Assembly (NCBI GenBank): GCA_900554365.1
Contig: USGY01000010.1
Location: forward strand, 1-45,764
Origin: an uncultured Clostridium sp.
GTDB lineage: Bacteria > Bacillota > Clostridia > TANB77 > CAG-508
Length of the DNA: 45,764 bases
Direction: 5' to 3'
A model generated the notes under the pieces. The model was not told where the DNA came from and ran no database searches. It saw only the letters and a list, made by a program, of their open reading frames with translations. A program made the translations under genes and the position numbers. Shown in pieces: positions 1 to 6,034 of this stretch; position 1 is the stretch's first letter; each line of letters opens with the position of its first letter.

Positions 1-15
1 CCTTCGGGTTATGAG
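1..15. repeat. Left attachment-site direct repeat of the ICE
   Basis: The 15 bases are identical, in the same orientation, to 45750-45764 at the other end. The right copy is the anticodon-loop to variable-loop part of a minus-strand tRNA gene, so this copy marks the left crossover site of an element integrated in that tRNA gene. The integrase stop codon lies about 90 bp inside. The chromosomal flank, which should hold the displaced original tRNA 3' half, lies outside the window. Confidence 0.9.
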
Positions 16-41
16 GACTGAAAGTTTTTTAAAAAAATCTC

Positions 42-56
42 AGTATTTTCAATACT
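42..56. repeat. Small inverted repeat in left att region
   Basis: AGTATT (42-47) and AATACT (51-56) form a perfect 6-bp inverted repeat around TTC, between the core repeat and the arm-type site. It could be a binding site for integrase or an accessory protein, or chance in AT-rich DNA. Confidence 0.35.
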
Positions 57-80
57 TTCCAGCCTCGTTTTTTGTTTGCA

Positions 81-99
81 CCCTTTATTTACCCTTTAT
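81..99. promoter_or_regulatory. Integrase arm-type binding site (left end)
   Basis: CCCTTTATTTACCCTTTAT is an 8-bp unit (CCCTTTAT) repeated after 3 bp. The same 19 bp occurs in the same orientation at 45599-45617, about 150 bp inside the other end. Tn916-family integrases carry an N-terminal AP2-like domain that binds short direct repeats at each element end, and the integrase here has such a domain. The assignment is by position and repetition, not by experiment. Confidence 0.7.
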
Positions 100-102
100 C
101 TT

Positions 103-1299
103 TTAAGCCATTTTTAAATCGTCTAAATAAGCCTCTAATCTATTCATTTGGGTTAATTTTACTTGTCCTAATATATGAACATATATGTCTGCTGTTGTAC
201 TATAACTTGCGTGTCCTAATATTTCTTGCAAAACTCTTAAATCTATTCCTGCTTCTATTGCTCTTGTTGCAAATGTGTGTCTCAACTCGTGAATACCTAC
301 TTTTCTAAAATTATGGCTTTCACAAATTTGCTGACAATGTTTTCTTAAATATTCAGAATTAATCGGATTATTGCTTTTTGTTTTAAATATAAAATCATCT
401 TCTTTAAATCCTTCTCCTAGTTCTGCAAGTTCTTCACTTTCTTTTATTTTTTGTTCTTTATATTCTTTTAGTATCCTTACCACTTTATCTAACATTGGCA
501 CTACTCTATAACTGTTTTCTGTTTTTACATCTGTTATTTTTCTTTCTCTTTTTATCTTATTAAAATCATCATCATAAGTTGTAATTTTTTGCACTCCTCG
601 TCTTACATATAAAGCTTTATTATCAAAATCAATATCTTTCCAAGTAAGTCCACTTAATTCTCCTGCTCTTAAGCCTGTATTTACTAATACAATATAAGCT
701 ATTCCCATTGTGTGTTCTTTCATAAATCCTTCAAAAACTTGTTGTTCTCCTTTTGTCATAATTTTTAATTCTTTTCTTCTCATTGTTGGCAACTTTAATT
801 TTTTTGTAGGATTCATTATCATAAGTCTGCACATAATCGCATCATCAAAACACATTTTTAAAATACTTGTATAATGCCTTAATGATTTGGGAGATTTACC
901 TTCTTTTTGTAATTCACTTATAAATTTTTGTAAATGATACAACTCAATTTTTTGTAACTGCATATTACCTAAATGCTCTATTATTGTCTTTGATTTTTCT
1001 ACATATCCTTGAAATGTCCTTGGAGAAACATACGGTTTTTTATAAACTTTCATCCATTCTTTTATCCATTCTTCAAGAGTAATATTATTGTTATCAATAA
1101 AATAATTATCATCTTTCTGCCTTCTTAATTCTTGCATTTTTTGTATAACAATTCTTTGAGTTTTACCATATACAGAAATTTGTTTACTTTTTCCATTTAC
1201 ATTTACAGTAACCCTCCCTTCATAGCCATTTCCTCTTTTTCTTATTGTGCCTTCTCCTTTAATTCTTCTTGAAACTTTACTACTACTGTTTTTACTCAT
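103..1299 (-). CDS. int: Tyrosine site-specific integrase (Tn916/phage family)
   Basis: This 398-residue tyrosine recombinase should catalyse excision and integration of the element. An N-terminal AP2-like arm-binding region (about residues 13-60, with EGTIRKRGNGYEGRV) is followed by a SAM-like core-binding domain (about 75-165) and the catalytic domain. The visible catalytic signature is TGLRAGEL (Arg), HELRHTF (His-x-x-Arg), LGHAS (His) and the nucleophile in TADIYVH near residue 372. Length is normal for the Tn916 Int family. The ATG start follows GGGAGGAAG. The gene is the last on the minus strand and ends next to the left att repeat, the usual position. A leader hairpin and a shared-type promoter precede it. 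Confidence 0.95.
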   Translation of the reverse strand: MSKNSSSKVSRRIKGEGTIRKRGNGYEGRVTVNVNGKSKQISVYGKTQRIVIQKMQELRRQKDDNYFIDNNNITLEEWIKEWMKVYKKPYVSPRTFQGYVEKSKTIIEHLGNMQLQKIELYHLQKFISELQKEGKSPKSLRHYTSILKMCFDDAIMCRLMIMNPTKKLKLPTMRRKELKIMTKGEQQVFEGFMKEHTMGIAYIVLVNTGLRAGELSGLTWKDIDFDNKALYVRRGVQKITTYDDDFNKIKRERKITDVKTENSYRVVPMLDKVVRILKEYKEQKIKESEELAELGEGFKEDDFIFKTKSNNPINSEYLRKHCQQICESHNFRKVGIHELRHTFATRAIEAGIDLRVLQEILGHASYSTTADIYVHILGQVKLTQMNRLEAYLDDLKMA

Positions 1300-1317
1300 T
1301 ATCTTCCTCCCATAAAA

Positions 1318-1375
1318 AAGGGATTTATAATAATGATAATTTAATATTGTTAATCATCATCTATTATAAATCCTT
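1318..1375 (-). terminator. Hairpin plus T-tract abutting the int ribosome site
   Basis: 1318-1337 and 1356-1375 are inverted copies of about 20 bp with one bulge on each side. On the minus strand the stem is followed by CCCTTTTTTATGGGAGGAAG, so the T-tract runs directly into the int Shine-Dalgarno. It can act as an intrinsic terminator or attenuator between the xis-like gene and int. The stem also contains the -10 box of the promoter called here. Confidence 0.65.
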
Positions 1376-1395
1376 TATCTTTTTAAGACCAAACC
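1363..1395 (-). promoter_or_regulatory. Shared-motif promoter P1 (int)
   Basis: On the minus strand GGTTTGGTCT (1395-1386) lies 17 bp before TATAAT (1368-1363). It begins right after the stop codon of the xis-like gene. Four other places (13.4, 18.1, 35.5, 38.3 kb) have the same layout. This is the most divergent copy of the five, so its membership is the least sure. Confidence 0.5.
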
Positions 1396-1581
1396 TTAAA
1401 CAATAATTCTTCCTGAATTTTTATTAAACCAGTCAATCATCATAGGCTTGTTTATCACGATTCTTCTTTCAAATTTTATGCAAGGAAAATCTTTTAGTTT
1501 TGTTAATTCTGTCATAAGTTGTTTACTAATACCCATTATTGCTGAAGCTTCTTTTACATTTATTCCTATTTTTTCTTCCAT
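1396..1581 (-). CDS. xis: Excisionase-like small HTH protein
   Basis: Reading from the ATG at 1581 gives a 61-residue protein. It has the HTH_17/excisionase look: INVKEASAIMGISKQLMTELTK as a winged-helix N-terminal helix-turn-helix, and a wing around CIKFERRIVINKPMMIDWF. That start has AAAGGAGG nine bases upstream; the longer frame to 1659 lacks a comparable site. It overlaps the upstream gene by 16 nt and sits directly before int, the classic xis-int order. Its role would be to bend att DNA and direct Int towards excision. It is short but typical for Xis. Confidence 0.75.
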   Translation of the reverse strand: MEEKIGINVKEASAIMGISKQLMTELTKLKDFPCIKFERRIVINKPMMIDWFNKNSGRIIV

Positions 1582-1784
1582 ATAGCTGTTCCTCCTTTTG
1601 TTAGTATTTTTTCTGCTTTTTCTACTGCTTCTCTTGGAGAATACAACTTCATTACACACTCTATTTCTTCATATAATGTCTTTACATCCAAATCATTTGG
1701 TGCTACTCCTAAAGTATTTAATGCTATAACTGCATAAGATTTCGCTTGTTTTTTAGTTACTGTTTTTACATTATTTAATTTCAT
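1566..1784 (-). CDS. Small conserved-type ICE protein of unknown function
   Basis: A 72-residue basic protein beginning MKLNNVKTVTKKQAKSYAVIA. It contains a predicted helical segment (ALNTLGVAPNDLDVKTLYEEIECVMKLYS) and no recognised catalytic motif. The ATG start follows AAAGGATCTGATAAAA. It is the first gene after the structured leader at 1818-2049 and overlaps the xis-like gene, so the two are probably translationally coupled. I do not recognise a family. Its position suggests a role with xis in excision control. Confidence 0.7.
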   Translation of the reverse strand: MKLNNVKTVTKKQAKSYAVIALNTLGVAPNDLDVKTLYEEIECVMKLYSPREAVEKAEKILTKGGTAIWKKK

Positions 1785-1817
1785 TTTTATCAGATCCTTT
1801 CACTTATAAACTTTTGA

Positions 1818-2049
1818 TTAGTTACAAGTGAATTGGTATCTTCACATAGGTATTTCAACCTCTCCGTTCCCACCGAGCGACTCCTCAACCAATGTTAAGC
1901 CAAGTCGAAGTATCATTATCACACTAATATAGTTCTTCGCCTTATAAACTTACCATCGTTTACTTTTTCCCTCATTATAGTCGCTATTTATCTTAAATTA
2001 ACTTTCGCCTTCTTGGAGCTACCTATACTAGTTAAAGTCTTGTAACTAA
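1818..2049 (-). ncRNA. Probable structured RNA / leader upstream of xis genes
   Basis: The 1785-2131 stretch has no gene. On the minus strand four complementary pairs nest inside each other: 2049-2039 with 1828-1818 (11 bp, TTAGTTACAAG/CTTGTAACTAA), 2026-2020 with 1852-1846 (7 bp, ATAGGTA/TACCTAT), 1985-1979 with 1882-1876 (7 bp, AGCGACT/AGTCGCT), and 1939-1935 with 1910-1906 (5 bp). The interior holds islands unusually GC-rich for this element (around 1862-1882). A separate 12-bp hairpin with two G-U pairs lies just upstream at 2067-2097. It could be a cis-acting leader or a trans-acting RNA. No known RNA family is recognised. Confidence 0.55.
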
Positions 2050-2066
2050 TATTATTTAATTTTCAA

Positions 2067-2097
2067 TGTGCATAGCAATTTTTCTTTGCTACACACA
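2067..2097 (-). terminator. Stable hairpin after the HTH_16-like gene
   Basis: On the minus strand TGTGTGTAGCAA and TTGCTATGCACA pair over 12 bp with two wobble pairs, around a 7-nt loop. No T-tract follows directly. It may be a processing or pausing hairpin, or the first domain of the structured leader, rather than a terminator. Confidence 0.45.
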
Positions 2098-2131
2098 TAG
2101 GCGAAATTTTTATTAAGAATCTGAAAAAATT

Positions 2132-2332
2132 TTAAATTTTTTTGAATTTTTTTATTTCAACAAATAATCTATCTATAATATAGTCTTTGCATTCTTGATT
2201 AAACTTGCCATTTATATAACATTGTTTATTTATATATTTTTCAAACATTAATATTATTTCAAATGTTGCTCTAGTATTTCCTTCTTTTGCTAACACTAAT
2301 AAATCAAATAATTTTTTATCATCTACACTCAT
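2132..2332 (-). CDS. HTH_16-like conjugative-transposon regulator (Tn916 Orf8-like)
   Basis: A 66-residue protein (MSVDDKKLFDLLVLAKEGN...) whose pattern, acidic N-terminus then LLVLAKEGNTRATFEIILMFEKYI, matches the small conjugative-transposon helix-turn-helix domain seen in Orf8 of Tn916. It resembles region 1.2/2 of a sigma factor. The ATG follows AGGAGAAAGAATA. It lies 11 bp downstream of the sigma-like gene, matching the Orf7/Orf8 pairing that controls transfer genes in Tn916. No enzymatic motif is present. Confidence 0.65.
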   Translation of the reverse strand: MSVDDKKLFDLLVLAKEGNTRATFEIILMFEKYINKQCYINGKFNQECKDYIIDRLFVEIKKFKKI

Positions 2333-2343
2333 TATTCTTTCTC

Positions 2344-2730
2344 CTATCTATTTTTAAATTTCTTTCTTGCAATATAAATTGAAGAATATACATTATCTGG
2401 AGTCATATTTAATTTTCTTGCAATTTCTTTAGTTGTATAACCATCAATTAGTAAAAGAAGGATCTTTTTTTCTTTTTCAGATAAGCTATTAAATGCTTTT
2501 TCATTTCTTTTGTTTGAAAAATTAATTTTACCTATTTCGTTAAAATCAAAAAAAGTGCCTTCATCAAAACTTGATAAAGACACTATACTGTCAATAACAT
2601 CACTAAGTGCTACTTCTATATATTTTTTAGCTTTTATTTTTCTTATATAATCAATTGCAGAATGTTTTATTACTTTTGTTATATATACTTTAAAAGCTCT
2701 TACAACTTCCTGTATTTCATTTTCTTCCAT
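2344..2730 (-). CDS. Sigma-70 family-like transcription regulator (Tn916 Orf7-like)
   Basis: A 128-residue protein with an N-terminal segment resembling sigma region 2 (KVIKHSAIDYIRKIKAKK) and a clear region-4 helix-turn-helix at the C-terminus (LSEKEKKILLLLIDGYTTKEIARKLNMTPDNVYSSIYIARKKF). It may direct RNA polymerase to element promoters or act as a sigma-like activator. The ATG follows GGAGGATTTTTT. It is divergent from the Spo0A-like gene across a 436-bp intergenic region. It is a candidate to recognise the shared promoters at 1.4, 13.4, 18.1, 35.5 and 38.3 kb, but that is inference. Confidence 0.8.
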   Translation of the reverse strand: MEENEIQEVVRAFKVYITKVIKHSAIDYIRKIKAKKYIEVALSDVIDSIVSLSSFDEGTFFDFNEIGKINFSNKRNEKAFNSLSEKEKKILLLLIDGYTTKEIARKLNMTPDNVYSSIYIARKKFKNR

Positions 2731-2856
2731 AAAAAATCCTCCATTCTAAGCACAATCACTCCATAGAACAGAGGTAAATTTTTTACCTTGTTTAAATATA
2801 AAATTATTAAACTATAAAATTAATTTCTGTAATAATATATACATTTTTTCCTCCTA

Positions 2857-2952
2857 CAATTAGTCCATAAATAAAAAGTTATATGCTATCATTCGTTACT
2901 TCTTTAAAAATACCATTTGTAAAATATCTACCTCTAACTTATGGACTAATTG
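2857..2952. repeat. 14-bp perfect inverted repeat in divergent intergenic region
   Basis: CAATTAGTCCATAA (2857-2870) and TTATGGACTAATTG (2939-2952) are exact inverted copies 68 bp apart. They lie between the sigma-like gene (minus, start 2730) and the Spo0A-like gene (plus, start 3167). The remaining intergenic DNA (2731-3166) holds no gene I can support. The arms could be two operators for looping, or a long hairpin. Confidence 0.7.
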
Positions 2953-2996
2953 CCCTAACTATATTTTAAGTTCTTTTTAGCAATTTGCATTAAAAG

Positions 2997-3045
2997 TGTC
3001 GAAAAATGCTGTAAAAGTGCTGAAAAGTGCTGTTTTTTTGTCGAA
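2997..3045 (+). promoter_or_regulatory. Helically phased Spo0A-box array
   Basis: TGTCGAA, the known Spo0A box (TGNCGAA), occurs exactly at 2997-3003 and 3039-3045. Between them lie degenerate copies TGCTGTA (3007), TGCTGAA (3018) and TGCTGTT (3028). The five starts are spaced 10, 11, 10 and 11 bp, putting all on one face of the helix. The array ends 25 bp before the -35 box of the promoter of a gene that encodes a Spo0A-like protein. Autoregulation or binding by host Spo0A is the obvious reading. Confidence 0.7.
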
Positions 3046-3069
3046 CATTGGTATTAATTGTCAAAAAGA

Positions 3070-3098
3070 TTGATAGTTCACATAAAAAGTGATATAAT
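3070..3098 (+). promoter_or_regulatory. Promoter of the Spo0A-like gene
   Basis: TTGATA (3070-3075) and TATAAT (3093-3098) are separated by exactly 17 bp, a near-consensus housekeeping promoter. Transcription should start near 3105, about 60 nt before the start codon. Confidence 0.75.
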
Positions 3099-3166
3099 AA
3101 CACCCAGTTAGTTAACCTAGTTGGAAATTTTACAATACAGTAATCTTAATGGAGGTATCAAATTAA

Positions 3167-3874
3167 ATGATTAAAGTAATGATTGCTGAAGATAATGTTT
3201 ACATCAGCAAAAACTGTTTTAAATTTCTGACAAATGATGAAAATATTAAAGTTGTTTCTTGTACTTTAGATGGAGAAGAAACAATAAAAGATTATTTTGA
3301 TTTAAAGCCTGATGTTTTATTATTAGACTTGAATATGCCTAAAATTAATGGTCTAGATGTAATTAATACTATTGGAAAATATGCTGAAGAAAAATCTAAG
3401 TGCAATATAATTGTAGTTTCAGGAAGTTCTGAATATTTGTATAAACTTTATAATACTGCACAAGTGTATAGAGTTATACATAAGCCTGTTGACTTAGATT
3501 ATGTTTTAAAAACTATTAAAGAGATTCCTTTAAAAAATAAGGAAATTGAACAAAAAAAGTTGAAAGGATTACTGGCAGAATTAAGACTAAGTATATTTTC
3601 TACAAGAGTTCAACAACTGATTACTGCAATAAACTTAGCTTATGAAAAACCTTTTTTATTGAATAATATAAAAGATTTATATGTTGAAGTAGCAAAAATT
3701 TATAATGTGAGCCCTAAAACAATAAAATGGAGCATAAGGACTTCAATAGATACTCTTAATCGTTCTGTGTCTATTGATACCCTTTGCTCCGTTTTTTCTT
3801 TGAAATTTAGACCTGAAACTGTTACTCCAAAATATTTTATTACTTTGATTGTGGAATATTTTAGGCAAGATTAA
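3167..3874 (+). CDS. Spo0A-like response regulator
   Basis: A 235-residue protein with a full receiver domain (1-120): acidic pocket E8-D9, phospho-acceptor D54 in LLLDLNMP, switch serine in VVSGSSE and lysine in HKPVD. Its C-terminal part (about 130-235) follows the Spo0A DNA-binding domain pattern, with STRVQQLITAINLAYEKP and a helix-turn-helix around VSPKTIKWSIRTSIDTLNR, ending in ITLIVEYF. It is about 30 residues shorter than Bacillus Spo0A. The ATG follows GGAGG by 11 nt. It is one of only two large plus-strand genes. No histidine kinase or phosphotransferase is in the element, so it may rely on the host phosphorelay. Promoter and phased Spo0A boxes lie upstream. Confidence 0.85.
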   Translation: MIKVMIAEDNVYISKNCFKFLTNDENIKVVSCTLDGEETIKDYFDLKPDVLLLDLNMPKINGLDVINTIGKYAEEKSKCNIIVVSGSSEYLYKLYNTAQVYRVIHKPVDLDYVLKTIKEIPLKNKEIEQKKLKGLLAELRLSIFSTRVQQLITAINLAYEKPFLLNNIKDLYVEVAKIYNVSPKTIKWSIRTSIDTLNRSVSIDTLCSVFSLKFRPETVTPKYFITLIVEYFRQD

Positions 3875-3901
3875 AGAGCAGAATTTTTAAATCTGCTCTT
3901 T
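3873..3901 (+). terminator. Intrinsic terminator of the Spo0A-like gene
   Basis: AAAGAGCAGA (3873-3882) pairs perfectly with TCTGCTCTTT (3892-3901), starting inside the stop codon. Only A-rich sequence follows on the plus strand, while the minus-strand side has a T-run, so it may also end transcription of the minus-strand small gene at 3908-4087. Confidence 0.7.
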
Positions 3902-3907
3902 AAAAAA

Positions 3908-4087
3908 TTAACATTTTTCTAGTTGATCTGCTGAATATGAGTCTATATATCTTCCATCATCAAGTGATACCATATATAAACTATCATTTATATCAATTAT
4001 ATATCCTTCTTGACCTCTGTATTTAACTCTGACTTTATCTCCTACTTTATATTCATAATCATTTTTCTTTGAACTAAAAAATCCCAT
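3908..4087 (-). CDS. 59-residue SH3/KOW-like small protein
   Basis: This short minus-strand frame has an ATG at 4087 preceded by AAGGAG with 7-nt spacing and ends with TAA at 3908. The protein begins MGFFSSKKNDYEY and contains VGDKVRVKYRGQEGYIIDIN followed by a beta-rich stretch with SLDDG. That pattern suggests a small SH3-like barrel of the KOW/Tudor kind. It could bind RNA, DNA or protein. It lies between the broken nuclease-like gene and the Spo0A-like gene and shares a two-sided terminator with the latter. Function is unknown. Confidence 0.7.
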   Translation of the reverse strand: MGFFSSKKNDYEYKVGDKVRVKYRGQEGYIIDINDSLYMVSLDDGRYIDSYSADQLEKC

Positions 4088-4160
4088 AATTTTACTCCTT
4101 ATACAACTTTTAACTATTTATTCCTAAATTTTTCTATTACTAATTATACTCATTATATTA

Positions 4161-5953
4161 TTAAACTTTATTATATAGATTATATATTGGAAATTTAATA
4201 AAATTATCTCTATCCTCTTGTGATAACTTATTGAAATAATATTTAAAATCCTTGTCATTATCAAGTAATATTGAAATTCCACACTTAAGCATATAATCAT
4301 CTATTTTCTCTACTTCTTCTTTTAATTCGTATATTTCTTTATTCTCTAAATTTTCAAAATTTCTTTTTCTTTTTATTATTTGAAAATAGTTTATTTTATA
4401 TATAAATATCGTATTTGGATCTTCATACTTTTCTTTTAACAATTTTTCACATAGGAACTGTGATAATTCAAGCAAATCTTTTCGCTTCTTATTTTTATCA
4501 TAAGTAAGTAATAAGTACAAAATAAATTCATTAATATATGGACTTAATTCCTTATAACGTTTAACTTTTTCAAAAGATTTCTTCACGATTTCCGAATTCC
4601 AATTAGCATATTCAAATAATCCAATTTCATCTCCCATAATTTCTTTATCTATTAAAAGTAAATATGGACTAATTTCATCTTCTTTAGTAGGTTGCTTGTC
4701 CGACTGAGTTCTTGAAATCAAAACTATATTCGATAAATCTTCAAAGAAACTATAATATTTATTCTTTTCTACGTCTATCCATAGCAAAATTATAGTTTTG
4801 CCTATTTTCACTCTGCAAATGCCAGTTTGATTAATAAAAGTTTTTTCAGGTTTTATATTTTTTTCAAATATATTAGTTAAAATATGCAAATTATGCCAAT
4901 CTTCTTTGCTTAATTTATCTAAATTTTCACTAAAATTAATTCCAAATTTCTCAAACATATTTCTAATTGATTTTAATTCTCCTAATTCTTTTTTATATTC
5001 AGATAAATTTATTTTATTATCTCTTGGTATATGTATAGTAGCCCCATTAATTGTTATTTTTTGCTTTTCTTGCATATCTATAAATAATTCTAAGGCTTTT
5101 ATTTTATCATTTAAATTATTAGAAAAATCAAATTTAATTTTATTATTTTGAAAATTTAATGTAATTCTATTTCCTATAATAATTGACTCTCCATCTTTCT
5201 GTCTTTGTAAAATATAGTCCGTATAATATACCTTTTCGTCTATTGATATATTCTTATATTTTTTTTGATTTATATATATTGCAGTATCTTTATATTTTGG
5301 AATTACAAAGCTTTTATTATTTTCGTCAATTGCATAAGTATAAAGTTTATTCTCCAAAAGAGCTTTAAAAAACTCATCTTGATTTCTTCCTATATATTCA
5401 GTATTAATCTCCCTAATATTTTTTATTTCTTTTACATCTTTAATTTCAGCTTTAATTTGTCTTTTGGAATTTTTTATAAAATTTAAGCAAATATTTGTAA
5501 TTGCATTTTTTGTCCTTTATTAATTTGATATATTTCAAAGCTAATTGACTTTTGATCTTCCTTTTTTTCTTTTAATATCGCATCTAAATCTACAGGCAAT
5601 AAACTTCTATAGTATAGCTCATATTGCATATTGTCTGTATATAGACACACTAAAAGTAATGTTCCTTCTCCATCTCTTTGATAAGCTTGAAGTTTGTTAA
5701 TCTCTAAAGAAAATGTTTTATTACCATTGGATATCTTTTTAACATTTTTTCCTTTTATTTGAACATATAACTTATCAGTCCAATTATTAATTTTTTTATT
5801 TATATTTTTATATATAAAAATCTGTCCATCCCATAATGGCGTTTTATCATTTTCGCTAAAAAACGGTTTTAAAGTATTATTATTTTCTATTATTTCACTT
5901 TCAAATTTATTTTTTGCAATTAACTCTGAATCTTCTGATGTATAATTACCTAT
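4161..5953 (-). pseudogene. Broken DUF4365/PD-(D/E)XK-like gene beside the type I RM system
   Basis: Two overlapping minus-strand frames read as one protein of about 597 residues. The N-terminal frame (5953-5494) has PLWDGQIFIYKN and LYVQIKGK, like the D...(E/Q)xK core of DUF4365/Mrr-type nuclease folds. It then shifts -1 at a run of six A (5511-5506 minus); one more A would rejoin the frames, and the second frame continues open to 4161. The expected start is also damaged: GGAGG is followed at normal spacing by ATA (5953-5951), where ATG is expected. It lies directly downstream of hsdR and was probably a companion defence gene. A phase-variable tract, programmed frameshift or sequence error would make it functional. 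Confidence 0.65.
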
Positions 5954-6034
5954 TTTTATTACCTCCAGTTTTACATTGATTTAACTAATATTTATTTTAA
6001 ATTATAAGATTTCATGTGTTATAATTATCATTCG

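Noticed and set aside
72..308. Plus-strand open frame across the integrase 3' end
   Set aside because: It is a leucine-rich antisense shadow of the integrase gene with no ribosome site. Many similar plus-strand frames (for example 7203-7675, 26355-27053, 43557-44097) were rejected for the same reason.
1582..1659. Longer N-terminus for the excisionase-like protein
   Set aside because: The added residues are a basic run read out of frame through the upstream gene, and the only good ribosome site serves the ATG at 1581.
3100..3122. Possible operator around GTTAAC downstream of the Spo0A-like promoter
   Set aside because: The flanks match poorly beyond the central 6 bp, so it was not listed as a feature.
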